Notes: generated from the sequence alone by a model not told the origin. Positions 1-8,121 are shown, counted from the stretch's first letter. The stretch: DNA of 8,406 nucleotides from Betaproteobacteria bacterium (GCA_003105245.1 PQAI01000238.1:2198-10603), one strand, 5' to 3'. Numbers and translations: made by a program.

Positions 1-96
1 CGCGTGACGCCGGAGGAAGCCGCCGAGCTGGCCGAGGAGGGCGTCGATGCCCTCGCCCTGCCACCGGGACTGGTCCTCGACGAGGGCGTCCACTGA
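1..96 (+). CDS. C-terminal fragment of an unidentified protein
   Basis: Frame 1 is open from the left edge to a TGA at 94-96 and encodes 31 residues, rich in Glu and Ala, ending LDEGVH. Of the 31 sense codons, 27 end in G or C, which matches the codon use of the sure genes here and supports coding. The stop is followed one base later by a short GC hairpin and then by the end of gcdH on the other strand, a normal convergent arrangement. The fragment is too short to name; I recognise no motif and propose no function. The start lies outside the window. Confidence 0.55.
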   Translation, partial: RVTPEEAAELAEEGVDALALPPGLVLDEGVH

Positions 97-97
97 A

Positions 98-114
98 GGG
101 GCCGCGAAGGCCCC
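98..114. terminator. GC hairpin between convergent gene ends
   Basis: GGGGCC (98-103), a 5-base loop, then GGCCCC (109-114) form a perfect 6-base-pair stem in the 22-base gap between the stop of the left-edge gene and the stop of gcdH. The position suits a bidirectional terminator. No T-run follows on either strand, so intrinsic termination would be weak; it could instead only protect the 3' end or be a chance product of high GC. Confidence 0.35.
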
Positions 115-118
115 CCGC

Positions 119-1303
<1,185 letters not shown>

Positions 1304-1359
1304 GGTCTCTCCGGGTTTGCCCGCCATTCTAACGCCGGGCGACGGTAGAATCGCCGCCC
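1304..1359. promoter_or_regulatory. divergent promoter region, gcdH / S9 peptidase
   Basis: This is the whole 56-base gap between two divergent start codons. It holds ATTCTA at 1326-1331, which reads TAGAAT toward gcdH, and TAGAAT at 1346-1351, which reads toward the peptidase. Both are five-of-six matches to the sigma70 -10 consensus. From the first, transcription would start about 16 bases before the gcdH ATG. From the second it would start within a few bases of the peptidase ATG at 1360, giving an almost leaderless message, consistent with the poor ribosome site there. I see no good -35 box for either. The two hexamers bound a 26-base imperfect palindrome (20 of 26 positions symmetric), so it could also be an operator. 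Confidence 0.45.
1309..1312 (-). promoter_or_regulatory. ribosome binding site deciding the gcdH start
   Basis: GGAG on the minus strand lies 5 bases before the ATG at 1303. The longer reading from the ATG at 1327 would add eight residues (MAGKPGET) that contain this site and lack a ribosome site of their own, so the shorter start is preferred. Confidence 0.7.
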
Positions 1360-3354
1360 ATGGCTACCCGAAACCGCCGGCTCAGCGCCGAAGACCTCTG
1401 GCGGCTCGCGCGTCCCGCGCAGCCCACCCTCTCGCCCGACGGCGCGCAGGCCTGCGTCTCGGTCACCACCTACGACATGGAGGAGAACAAGGGCACCTCG
1501 AAGCTCTGGCTCCTGTCCACCTTCGGCGGCAAGCCGCGCCCGCTCACCGAGGCCGGGGAGAAGGATGGCGAGCCGCGCTGGTCGCCCGACGGCACGACCA
1601 TCGCCTTCGTCGCCAGGCGCGACAAGGACGAGGAGCCGCAGCTCTGGCTTATCGCGCCCGACGGCGGCGAGGCGAGGCGGATCACGCGCATGCCCACGGG
1701 CGTGGCCGGGATCAAGTGGTTCCCCGACTCGCGCCGCGTGGCCTTCATCTCCTGGGTCTGGCCCGACGCGGTGGGCTACAGGGCGCTGGAGGAGCGCTTG
1801 AAGGCGCAGAAGGAATCCAAGGTCAAGGCGCACGTCGTCGAGCACGAGAGCTACCGCTTCTGGGACCACTGGCTCTCCGACGGTCGCGTGCCGCGCCTCT
1901 TCGTGGTCGACGTGCGCACGCAGCGAATCACCGATCTCTTCGCAAACACGCCCTACGAGCTTCCGCGCGCCGACCCGGCGGCGCACCACTACGACATTTC
2001 CCCCGACGGCGGCGAGATCGCCTTCACCTTCGATCCGCACGAGGAGAAGCGCTTCGACCACGAGCACCACATCGTGGCCCTCGACCTTCGCCGCAAGCGC
2101 TTCCGCACCCTCACGAAGGGCTCGCGCCTGGACCACGAGGGGCCGAGCTACTCCCCCGACGGCAAGTGGCTCGCCATCCTCACGCGCAACCTGCGCCGCA
2201 GCTACCTCGCCGAGACCCGCATCGCGCTCCTCGAGCGCTCCTCGGGCCGGTTGCACCCGCTGCCGGCTTCCTGGGACCGCAGCGCGCACGCGCCCGTGGC
2301 CTGGAGCGGCGATTCCGGATCGCTCGTCTTCCTGGCGGAGGACCGCGGCCGCACGCACGCCTGGCGCTGGCGCCTCGGAGAGGACGAGCCGGAGGTGGCC
2401 GCCCTCGGCGGCACGGTGATGGACTTCGCCGTGGCGGGCGACGCGCTCGCCTTCGTGCGCAACACCATGAGCACGCCGCCCGCGGTCTTCTGCACGACGC
2501 CGGAGCGCGGCGAGCGCCGCCTCGACGCCTTCAACGACGACGTGATGGCCGGCATCCCCCTGGGCACGGTGCGCGAGATGTGGATCCGCGGCTGGCACGG
2601 CGAGAAGGTCCAGATGTGGGTGATCTACCCGCCCGACTTCGACCCGAAGAAGAAGTGGCCGCTGCTGCACAACATCCACGGCGGGCCGCACGGCATCTGG
2701 GGCGACAACTTCCACTTCCGCTGGAACAACCACGTCTTCGCGGCCCAGGGCTACGTGGTGGCGTGCGTGAACTACCATGGCTCTTCCTCCTTCGGCCAGA
2801 AGTTCCTCGAGTCCATCACGGGCCAGTGGGGGAAGCGCGAACTCGCGGACGTGGAGGCGGGAACGGACCACCTGCTGCGCACCGGCTACATCGACCGCCG
2901 GCGCCTCCTGGCCGCGGGCGGCAGCTACGGCGGCTACATGGTCGCCTGGATGAACGGCCACACCGACCGCTACAAGGCCTACGTCTGCCACGCCGGCTGC
3001 TTCGACTGGACGGCGATGTTCGCCGACGACGTCTGGTACTGGTCGCCGAGGGAGCTGGGAGCCACCTACTGGGACGACCCGGCGCGGGTGGACGGGCAGA
3101 ACCCGCGCGCGCTCGCCGGGCGCATGAAGACGCCCACGCTCGTGATCCACGGCCTGCTCGACTACCGCGTGCCGGACGCGCAGGCGCTCGCCTACTACAA
3201 CACGCTCAAGGCGAGGAAGGTGCCCGCGCGCCTGGTGTTCTTCCCCGACGAGAACCACTGGATCCTCAAGCCGCAGAACTCGCGCCTGTGGTACCGGGAG
3301 TTCTTCGCGTGGCTCGAGCGCCACGCCCCGCCGCGGCGCAAGGGCCGACGGTAG
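1360..3354 (+). CDS. S9-family serine peptidase (acylaminoacyl/dipeptidyl peptidase-like)
   Basis: Serine peptidase of the prolyl oligopeptidase family (664 aa), probably cleaving short or N-blocked peptides; the true substrate cannot be read from the sequence. The N-terminal two thirds form a beta-propeller with TolB-like repeats: LSPDG (24-28), WSPDG (74-78), FPDSRRVAF (121-129), [10 protein letters not shown] (213-222), [10 protein letters not shown] (264-273) and WSGD (315-318). From about residue 405 comes the alpha/beta-hydrolase domain, with the oxyanion segment HGGPH (440-444), nucleophile Ser522 in GGSYGG, Asp601 in HGLLDYRVP and His633 in DENHW, so the catalytic triad is intact and in S9 order. 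There is no signal peptide or membrane segment, so it should be cytoplasmic. The ATG at 1360 has no clear ribosome site. It is transcribed divergently from gcdH and ends 7 bases from the convergent DUF3429 gene. Its relation to the neighbours is unknown. Confidence 0.93.
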   Translation: MATRNRRLSAEDLWRLARPAQPTLSPDGAQACVSVTTYDMEENKGTSKLWLLSTFGGKPRPLTEAGEKDGEPRWSPDGTTIAFVARRDKDEEPQLWLIAPDGGEARRITRMPTGVAGIKWFPDSRRVAFISWVWPDAVGYRALEERLKAQKESKVKAHVVEHESYRFWDHWLSDGRVPRLFVVDVRTQRITDLFANTPYELPRADPAAHHYDISPDGGEIAFTFDPHEEKRFDHEHHIVALDLRRKRFRTLTKGSRLDHEGPSYSPDGKWLAILTRNLRRSYLAETRIALLERSSGRLHPLPASWDRSAHAPVAWSGDSGSLVFLAEDRGRTHAWRWRLGEDEPEVAALGGTVMDFAVAGDALAFVRNTMSTPPAVFCTTPERGERRLDAFNDDVMAGIPLGTVREMWIRGWHGEKVQMWVIYPPDFDPKKKWPLLHNIHGGPHGIWGDNFHFRWNNHVFAAQGYVVACVNYHGSSSFGQKFLESITGQWGKRELADVEAGTDHLLRTGYIDRRRLLAAGGSYGGYMVAWMNGHTDRYKAYVCHAGCFDWTAMFADDVWYWSPRELGATYWDDPARVDGQNPRALAGRMKTPTLVIHGLLDYRVPDAQALAYYNTLKARKVPARLVFFPDENHWILKPQNSRLWYREFFAWLERHAPPRRKGRR

Positions 3355-3361
3355 CGCGCCG

Positions 3362-3802
3362 CTAGAGGCGCCAGAGCGCGACCGCGAGGATCGCCGCGAC
3401 GATCGCGCTCACGGCGGTGCGCAGGTCGACGAACCAGGTGGGCAGGAGCCCGCGCCCGGCCATCCACTCGTCGGCTCCCCAGACGGCCACGAACAGGCCC
3501 AGGGCGGCGCCCACCTGCCAGGTGGGGGAGGGCAGCCACAGCACCGCCCACGCCGCGAGCGAGGAGACCGTCGAGAGCCCCAGCGCGATCACGCGCGTGG
3601 ATTCCGTGCCGTGCTCGTCGCGCAGGGCCAGTCCCCACTCGATGCCGCCAAGGAAGGAAAGGATCACCGCGGAGTAGGTGACGAGCGCCGTGATCGCCGG
3701 CACGCGCACGCTGGAGGCGTCGGTGACGAAGAGTGCCGCCGTGGACAACAGGAAGGGCACGGCGCCCATCAGGGCGAGGATCCACGCGAGGCGCCGGACC
3801 AT
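3362..3802 (-). CDS. small integral membrane protein, DUF3429-like
   Basis: Protein of 146 aa with about five hydrophobic segments (roughly residues 5-27, 35-53, 70-91, 95-110 and 122-145). The segment YSAVILSFLGGIEWGLAL (43-60) and the late WFVDLRTAVSAI (123-134) resemble the conserved patterns of the DUF3429 family, inner-membrane proteins of unknown function common in proteobacteria; the family call is from memory of those patterns. Length fits the family. The ATG at 3802 has GAGG 9 bases upstream and follows the stop of the receptor gene by 17 bases, so it is probably the last gene of the seven-gene cluster. It converges on the S9 peptidase with only 7 bases between the two stop codons and no visible terminator hairpin. 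Charged Glu55, Arg61, Asp62 and Glu63 lie at the second loop. No catalytic motif is evident. Confidence 0.75.
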   Translation of the reverse strand: MVRRLAWILALMGAVPFLLSTAALFVTDASSVRVPAITALVTYSAVILSFLGGIEWGLALRDEHGTESTRVIALGLSTVSSLAAWAVLWLPSPTWQVGAALGLFVAVWGADEWMAGRGLLPTWFVDLRTAVSAIVAAILAVALWRL

Positions 3803-3819
3803 GGGAAGTGGCCTCGCCG

Positions 3820-4791
3820 TCAGTCGACCTTGGCGCCGGAGGTCTTGACGAGCTTCGCGTACTTCGCGGCCTCCGACCTCACGTAGGCAGCGAACTCCTC
3901 GGGCGTGTTGCCGACGGGCTCGGCGCCGAGGTTGAGCATCTTCTCGCGCACGTCCGGGGCCGCCAGCGCCTTCACGAACTCGTCGTGCAGGCGCTCGACC
4001 ACGGGTCGCGGCGTGCCGGCCGGGACGAAGATCCCGAACCAGGTGCTGATGTCGAAGCCGGGAAGTCCCGACTCGGCGATCGTGGGCAGCTCCGGGGCGA
4101 GGGCGCTTCGCCTCGCCGTGGTCACCGCGAGGGCGCGCACGCGCCCGGCCTTCACCTGCGCGGCCGAGGAGGCGAAGTTGTCGAACATGAGGTCCACGCG
4201 GCCCCCGATGAGGTCCTGCATCGCGGCCGCCGCGCCCTTGTAGGGGATGTGCGCCATGTCGACGCCGGCCATCGACTTGAAGAGCTCGCCCGCGAGGTGG
4301 CCGGCGCTGCCGGTGCTGCCGGATCCGAAGTTGAGCTTGCCCGGCTTCGACTTCCCGAGCTTGATGAATTCCGCGACCGTGGCCGCCTCGAGGGCGGGGT
4401 TCACCACCAGGACGTTGGGCGTGGAGGCGACCTGCGTCACCGCGACGAAATCCTTCTCCGCGTTGTACGGGATGGTGGGATAGAGCGTCGGGTTGATCGC
4501 GTGCGTGGCCACGGCGCCCATGAGGATCGTGTAGCCGTCGGGTGCCGCGCGCGCCACCATGCCCGCGCCGATGTTGCCCCCGGCGCCAGGGACGTTGTCG
4601 ATCACCACCGGGTGCTTCACGCTGGCGGAGACCTTCTGGCCCAGCAGGCGCGCAACCGTGTCGAGAGGGCCTCCGGGCGGGTAGGGGACGACGAAGCGAA
4701 TTTGCTTGCCGGGAAAGGGCTCGGCGGCGTGCAGGGCCAAGGGCGCCACGGCCACGAGGACCGCGGCGGCGATGAATCGGAACGTTTTCAT
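3820..4791 (-). CDS. tripartite tricarboxylate transporter substrate-binding protein (Bug/TctC)
   Basis: Periplasmic solute-binding protein of the Bug family (323 aa, usual length), which captures a small organic anion such as a carboxylate; the ligand cannot be told from sequence. A signal peptide is clear: Lys2 and Arg5, a hydrophobic stretch 7-20, and cleavage near HAA-EP (21-25). The mature protein carries the family hallmarks: VVPYPPGGPLDTVAR (34-48), IDNVPGAGGNIGAG (64-77), GSGSTGSAGHLAGE (156-169), HIPYKGAAAAMQDLIGGRVD (181-200) and LPTIAESGLPGFD (235-247). No TctA or TctB membrane genes are in the window, so it is an orphan receptor, as is frequent for Bug proteins. It starts 10 bases after the stop of the PLP-enzyme gene. 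Its GGAGG lies only one base before the ATG, unusually close, so translation may depend on coupling to the upstream gene. Confidence 0.92.
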   Translation of the reverse strand: MKTFRFIAAAVLVAVAPLALHAAEPFPGKQIRFVVPYPPGGPLDTVARLLGQKVSASVKHPVVIDNVPGAGGNIGAGMVARAAPDGYTILMGAVATHAINPTLYPTIPYNAEKDFVAVTQVASTPNVLVVNPALEAATVAEFIKLGKSKPGKLNFGSGSTGSAGHLAGELFKSMAGVDMAHIPYKGAAAAMQDLIGGRVDLMFDNFASSAAQVKAGRVRALAVTTARRSALAPELPTIAESGLPGFDISTWFGIFVPAGTPRPVVERLHDEFVKALAAPDVREKMLNLGAEPVGNTPEEFAAYVRSEAAKYAKLVKTSGAKVD

Positions 4792-4792
4792 G

Positions 4793-4797
4793 CCTCC
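4793..4797 (-). promoter_or_regulatory. unusually close ribosome binding site of the Bug gene
   Basis: GGAGG on the minus strand ends one base before the ATG at 4791, against a usual spacing of 5-9 bases. The signal peptide fixes the ATG as the start, since no other start nearby keeps the N-terminal Lys. The stop codon of the gene upstream is 10 bases away, so terminating ribosomes could restart here. Confidence 0.5.
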
Positions 4798-4801
4798 GAT
4801 T

Positions 4802-5962
4802 CTATCGCAGCGCCTTCGTCGAGGCGGTGAGGAGCGAATCCACCGAGGCCTCGTCGTGGTAGACGCCGAAGCCGAAGCGCAGGCGCCGGTCCCGGCGATC
4901 GACGTAGACGCCGCCCGCGAGCAGCCGTTGCTGCACTTCCGCGGAATCGTCGACGTCGAAGGCGAGGAAGTTGCCGCGGGGAGATCCGGCAGGCGGCACG
5001 AGAGAGCCGATCGGAAGGCGCGACAGGCGCAGCTCCTCGAGGCCGGAAAGGAAGCGCGATTGCAGCCTCGCGGCGTGCGCGTGGATGTCCGCGACCGTCA
5101 CGCCAAGCGCCGCCAGCCAGTCCATCACCGCGTTGAAGCGGTAGAGCCCCGAGGGATCGAAGGTCGATCCCCAGAAGCGGAAGGCGTCCGCGGAGTAGGG
5201 CACCGCTTCGCCTTGCCGGCCGGAGAGGGCGTCGAAGGAGGCGAACCAGCCGGTGTCCGCGGGACGCAGCGCGCACTCCGGGGGAATGGCGAGGAAGCAG
5301 GCCCCTTCGCCCGACATGGCGTACTTGTAGCCGCCGGCGAGGTAGAACGCGCGCCGGTGGATGCGCGAGAGATCCACCGGCAGCGCGAGGAACGCGTGGT
5401 AGCCGTCGATGGCCACCAGGGCGCTTGCCGGCACGGCTTCCACGATCGCCTCGAGGTCGGTCACGCGGAAGCCGGAGTCGAAGAAGACGTGCGAGAGCCA
5501 CACCAGGTCCCAGTCGGCACCGCGCGCCGCGGCCGCGAAGCGCTCCCCGAAGCTCTCCCGAGGCTCGCCGGCGATCTCGGTGAGCTCGAGGCGCCCGGTC
5601 TCCGCGAGCCTGCGCGTCTGGCGCCGGAAGCTGTGGAACTCGTGCGCGCTCGCGAGCACGCGCACGGGCCGCGACCAGTCCAGGCACGAGTACAGGCGCG
5701 CGACGAACTCGTGCGTGTTGGGGGCGAAGGCGACCTGGCGCGGGTCGGAGAGCGACAGCAGCCGCGCCACGTGCTCCTGGGCGCGCGGCACCGCCTCGGC
5801 GAACACCCGCGCCCACTTGCGGTCGGCAAGCGTGGCCGAGTCCTCCCAGTAGCGCGCGTGCGCCTCGCGCGACACGTCCGGCCACGGATGGTGGCTGTGG
5901 GCCGCGAAATGCAGCAGCCCCGGATTGGCGGCGAAGAACCGCGAGAAGTGGGCGGCCAGCAC
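4802..5962 (-). CDS. class V aminotransferase-fold PLP enzyme, kynureninase-like
   Basis: Cytoplasmic PLP-dependent enzyme (386 aa) of the class V aminotransferase fold. Key residues in order: PNTHEF (81-86), in the phosphate-binding region; WLSH (155-158); Asp186 and His189 in IDGYHAF, the usual contacts to the PLP ring; Lys213 in AGGYKYAMSGEG, the expected Schiff-base lysine; GSTFDPSGLYRF (265-276); and RFGFGVYH (362-369) near the C-terminus, where the substrate carboxylate is normally bound. RGN (329-331) sits where kynureninases have a similar RG motif. The layout resembles kynureninase, but the reaction (desulfurase, lyase or transaminase) is not settled by sequence, and no tryptophan-pathway gene is adjacent. 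The start is GTG at 5962; AAGGA lies 12 bases upstream, rather far. The gene begins 8 bases after the YceI stop and its TAG is 10 bases before the Bug ATG, so it sits inside the cluster. There is no signal peptide. Confidence 0.85.
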   Translation of the reverse strand: MLAAHFSRFFAANPGLLHFAAHSHHPWPDVSREAHARYWEDSATLADRKWARVFAEAVPRAQEHVARLLSLSDPRQVAFAPNTHEFVARLYSCLDWSRPVRVLASAHEFHSFRRQTRRLAETGRLELTEIAGEPRESFGERFAAAARGADWDLVWLSHVFFDSGFRVTDLEAIVEAVPASALVAIDGYHAFLALPVDLSRIHRRAFYLAGGYKYAMSGEGACFLAIPPECALRPADTGWFASFDALSGRQGEAVPYSADAFRFWGSTFDPSGLYRFNAVMDWLAALGVTVADIHAHAARLQSRFLSGLEELRLSRLPIGSLVPPAGSPRGNFLAFDVDDSAEVQQRLLAGGVYVDRRDRRLRFGFGVYHDEASVDSLLTASTKALR

Positions 5963-5970
5963 GGCGACGG

Positions 5971-6540
5971 TCAGTCCTTGAAGGCCTCGACCTGGATGCG
6001 CAGCGTCACGTCGTCGCCGACGGCGGGCACGCCGTACTTCATGCCGAAGTCGGTGCGCTTGATGGTGGTGGTGAAGTCGCCGCCGCAGGCCTTCTTCTTC
6101 GTCATCGGGTGGTCCGCGCAGTTGAAGTGGGTGGCCGTGAGCGTGACGGGCTTCGAGACGCCCAACAGGGTGAGGGTGCCACCCACGCTCTTCACCTTGT
6201 CGCCCTCGAAGGCGAACTTGTCGCCCTTGAAGGTGATGGTGGGGAAGAAGGCGACGTTGAAGAAGTCGTCGCCGCGCAGGTGCTCCTCGAGCTTGGCGAG
6301 GCCCGTGTCGATGCTCGCGGCGTCGATGGTGATCTCGGCGCTGCCCTTCTTCGCGGCCGCGTCCAGCGTGATCTTGCCGGTGGTCTTGTTGAACCGCCCG
6401 CGCTGGATCGAATAGCCGAGGTGCGAGACCTCGAAGCTCGGGAAGGTGTGGGTCGAGTCGAGCGTGTAGGTCTCGGCGGCGAGGGCGGGCGCGGAGGCGA
6501 GGGCGCCGGCCAGGGCGGCGGCGAGGGCGATGCGATTCAT
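5971..6540 (-). CDS. YceI-family periplasmic protein (copy with two cysteines)
   Basis: Secreted lipocalin-like protein of the YceI family (189 aa), whose members bind polyisoprenoid chains. The signal peptide is clear: MNR, hydrophobic 4-20, cleavage after ALA (19-21) before AETYTLD. The mature domain has the family's opening DSTHTFPSFEVSHLGYS (28-44), RFNKTTGKITLD (49-60), VAFFPTITFKGD (96-107), GTLTLLGVSKPVTL (121-134) and RTDFGMKYG (162-170). Cys141 and Cys152 lie in a charged insertion (HPMTKKKACGG) and could form a disulfide in the periplasm; the neighbouring YceI copy lacks them. AAGGAG lies 8 bases before the ATG and overlaps the stop of the upstream yceI, suggesting translational coupling. 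The gene upstream is a second YceI and the one before that cytochrome b561, a pairing also seen in the E. coli yceJ-yceI operon. Native ligand unknown. Confidence 0.93.
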   Translation of the reverse strand: MNRIALAAALAGALASAPALAAETYTLDSTHTFPSFEVSHLGYSIQRGRFNKTTGKITLDAAAKKGSAEITIDAASIDTGLAKLEEHLRGDDFFNVAFFPTITFKGDKFAFEGDKVKSVGGTLTLLGVSKPVTLTATHFNCADHPMTKKKACGGDFTTTIKRTDFGMKYGVPAVGDDVTLRIQVEAFKD

Positions 6541-6548
6541 GGGTGAGG

Positions 6549-6554
6549 CTCCTT
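6549..6554 (-). promoter_or_regulatory. ribosome binding site overlapping the upstream stop codon
   Basis: AAGGAG on the minus strand, 8 bases before the ATG at 6540, shares its first base with the TAA stop (6554-6556) of the upstream yceI gene. It is the strongest and best-spaced ribosome site in the cluster and supports one polycistronic message. Confidence 0.65.
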
Positions 6555-7117
6555 TACGGGGTGGAGGGTATGACGAACTTGAAGCGGACGGTGACCTCGT
6601 CGGCCACGGTTTCCGTGTCCGACCAGGGTCCGTCGCCGATCCTGAATTGCAGGCGCTTGAGGGGAAATTGCCCCTCGACGGTGCGCATCCCGCCCGCGTC
6701 CACGAGCGTGAACGGCGCGGTGATGTTGAACGATGCCCCCTTGATGGAAAGGGGCCCGGTGGCCTCGTAGCGTCCCGGGCCGGTGGCCTTCACGGAAGCC
6801 GCGACGAACTTCGCCTTGGGAAACGCCTCGACGTTGAGCCAGGGCTTTCGCCGCGCTTCCGTCTCGCCTTCCGGGTTGCCGAGGTCGATGGAGGCGAGGT
6901 CCACCTCGAACTCGGCCTTCGTCGCCTCGGGCTTGCGCGGGTCGAAGGCGACCGTGGCGTCGAACTTGCGGAAGCGGCCCTCGACGGGGACGTTCATCTG
7001 CTTGAAGGCGAAGCGGATGTGGCTTTTCTCCACGGCCACCTTCTGCGGCGTTTGCGCGGCCGCGGGGAGGGTGAGGACGAGCACGGCGGCGGACGCGGCA
7101 AGGCAACGGGCGATCAT
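6554..7117 (-). CDS. YceI-family periplasmic protein (first copy)
   Basis: Second YceI-type lipocalin (187 aa). Its signal peptide has Arg4, a hydrophobic stretch 5-20 and a probable cleavage after AAA (19-21) before QTPQ. The mature part shows EKSHIRFAFKQMNVPVEGRF (30-49), the family's N-terminal strand pattern, then FDATVAFDP (52-60), EVDLASIDLG (71-80), VEAFPKAKFVA (96-106), and a C-terminal strand VADEVTVRFKFVI (171-183). It lacks the Cys-containing insertion of its neighbour, and only the general strand pattern is shared, so the pair is not a recent tandem duplication. The 'KQMNVPVEGRF' form is typical of YceI proteins encoded beside cytochrome b561. The ATG at 7117 has GAGG 9 bases upstream and is 3 bases after the stop of the cytochrome gene. 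Likely role: periplasmic isoprenoid or quinone carrier working with the cytochrome; this is inference. Confidence 0.9.
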   Translation of the reverse strand: MIARCLAASAAVLVLTLPAAAQTPQKVAVEKSHIRFAFKQMNVPVEGRFRKFDATVAFDPRKPEATKAEFEVDLASIDLGNPEGETEARRKPWLNVEAFPKAKFVAASVKATGPGRYEATGPLSIKGASFNITAPFTLVDAGGMRTVEGQFPLKRLQFRIGDGPWSDTETVADEVTVRFKFVIPSTP

Positions 7118-7120
7118 GGT

Positions 7121-7675
7121 TCAGGACCTCGGCTTGAGGAAAGGGAGCATGCGGGCGAGGACGCCGTCGTTGTCGGCGACGTGGTGCTTGATGGCCGCGG
7201 CGGCATGCAGGACGACCAGCGCCGCGAGGCCATAGGCCAGGGAGCGGTGCACCAGCTTCAGCACGTCGGCCAGCTCCTTGTTCTTGTCGAGGAGGTCCGG
7301 GATCGGCACGACGCCGAAGTACACCGTCTGGAAGCCGGCCGCCGAGCTGAAGAGCCAGCCCGTCAGGGGCACGGCGAAGAAGAGCAGGTAGAGCAGGTGG
7401 TGCGAGGCGTGGGCGGCTGCGCGCTGCCAGGTCGGCATCGAGTCGGGGAGGGCGGGCGCGCGATGGGTGAGGCGCCACAGGAGCCGCAGCGCGGAGAGCA
7501 GGAAGATCGTGACGCCGGCCCACTTGTGCCACGAGTAGTACCGCAGCTTGGCGGGCGAGAGCGAAAGGTCGACCATGTACAGGCCGAGGGCGAGGTTCGC
7601 CACGATGAGGGCCGCGGCCAGCCAATGCAGGCCGATCGCCGTCGCCCCGTAATCATTCCTGTCCGGCAAGCTCAT
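7121..7675 (-). CDS. cytochrome b561 (CybB/YceJ type)
   Basis: Di-heme inner-membrane cytochrome (184 aa, family length) that exchanges electrons with the quinone pool; E. coli CybB has been shown to oxidise superoxide and reduce ubiquinone. Four membrane segments lie near residues 13-34, 50-68, 91-110 and 142-163. His17 (GLHW), His50 (SWHKW), His143 (VHRSL) and His157 (LHAAA) fall at the positions of the four expected heme ligands. The opening DRNDYGATAIGLHWLAA and the PLTGWLFSSAAGF motif (103-115) are classic for the family. Translation from the ATG at 7675 begins 23 bases inside the 3' end of the MarR gene, implying coupling. AAGGAG ends only 2 bases before this ATG. A TTG two codons further on (residue 3) is spaced better and is an alternative start that would cost two residues. 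Confidence 0.93.
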   Translation of the reverse strand: MSLPDRNDYGATAIGLHWLAAALIVANLALGLYMVDLSLSPAKLRYYSWHKWAGVTIFLLSALRLLWRLTHRAPALPDSMPTWQRAAAHASHHLLYLLFFAVPLTGWLFSSAAGFQTVYFGVVPIPDLLDKNKELADVLKLVHRSLAYGLAALVVLHAAAAIKHHVADNDGVLARMLPFLKPRS

Positions 7676-8108
7676 GGCTCCTTCTTTCCAGCGCCAGCCG
7701 CAGCTGCCGCAGCCGCTTTTCCAGCTCCTTGCGCCCGCATTCCGGCAGCGATTCGAAGGCCGGCGCGAGGAAGGCGAGGTGGGGCTCGAAGACGCGTTGG
7801 AAGAGGCGCTCGCCCTCGGGCGTGAGCTTCACGAGGGTCGAGCGCCCGTCCGTCGGGCTGGCCGCGCGCGCGACCAGGCCGCGAGCCTCGAGGCGGTCCA
7901 CCACGCCGGTGAGCGTCCCCTTGGTGATGAGGGTCCGGCTGCCCAGTTCCTTGAACGTCATTCCGTCCGTGTTCCCCAGCGTGACCACGATGTCGAATTG
8001 CGGCGGCGTGAGCCCGGAAAGGCGGATATGGGCATCGGAAGCCCGCTGGAACGCCTGGTAGCAGCGCGCCAGCTCGCGGATCACCGGGACGACGATGGCT
8101 CTGGACAA
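7653..8108 (-). CDS. MarR-family transcriptional regulator
   Basis: Dimeric winged-helix DNA-binding protein (151 aa), first gene of the minus-strand cluster and so probably its autoregulator. The opening helix (7-29) belongs to the dimer interface. GLTPPQFDIVVTL (32-44), the recognition helix region TLITKGTLTGVVDRLEARGL (59-78) and the wing SPTDGRS (84-90, with the conserved Asp87 and Arg89) are standard MarR features. C-terminal helices 116-148 complete the dimer. Two cysteines, Cys16 and Cys124, recall the redox pair of OhrR, but Cys16 is nearer the GLT-PQ motif than in OhrR, so a redox role is only a possibility. No ATG is available: the first start is TTG at 8108, with an in-frame stop 12 bases before it; GTG at residue 9 is the alternative. 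Neither has a good ribosome site. A palindrome just upstream is a likely operator. Confidence 0.92.
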   Translation of the reverse strand: MSRAIVVPVIRELARCYQAFQRASDAHIRLSGLTPPQFDIVVTLGNTDGMTFKELGSRTLITKGTLTGVVDRLEARGLVARAASPTDGRSTLVKLTPEGERLFQRVFEPHLAFLAPAFESLPECGRKELEKRLRQLRLALERRSHELAGQE

Positions 8109-8121
8109 GGGACAGGGTAAT

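Noticed and set aside
3355..3361. Search for a terminator between the S9 peptidase and the DUF3429 gene
   Set aside because: Only 7 bases separate the two stops. Flanking GC-rich bases give no clean stem with a T-run, so I do not call one.
4799..4804. TAGAAT on the minus strand before the Bug gene, considered as a -10 box
   Set aside because: Its TAG is the stop codon of the PLP enzyme, and transcription would start at about the ATG, after the GGAGG. Read-through from the upstream gene is the simpler explanation.
4706..6415. 569-residue plus-strand open frame across the PLP enzyme and a yceI gene
   Set aside because: It crosses two well-supported genes and an intergenic junction, with shadow-type composition.
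6530..7825. 431-residue plus-strand open frame over the yceI, b561 and marR genes
   Set aside because: It overlaps three genes that have clear family motifs on the other strand; its sequence is low-complexity and Gly/Arg/Glu-rich.
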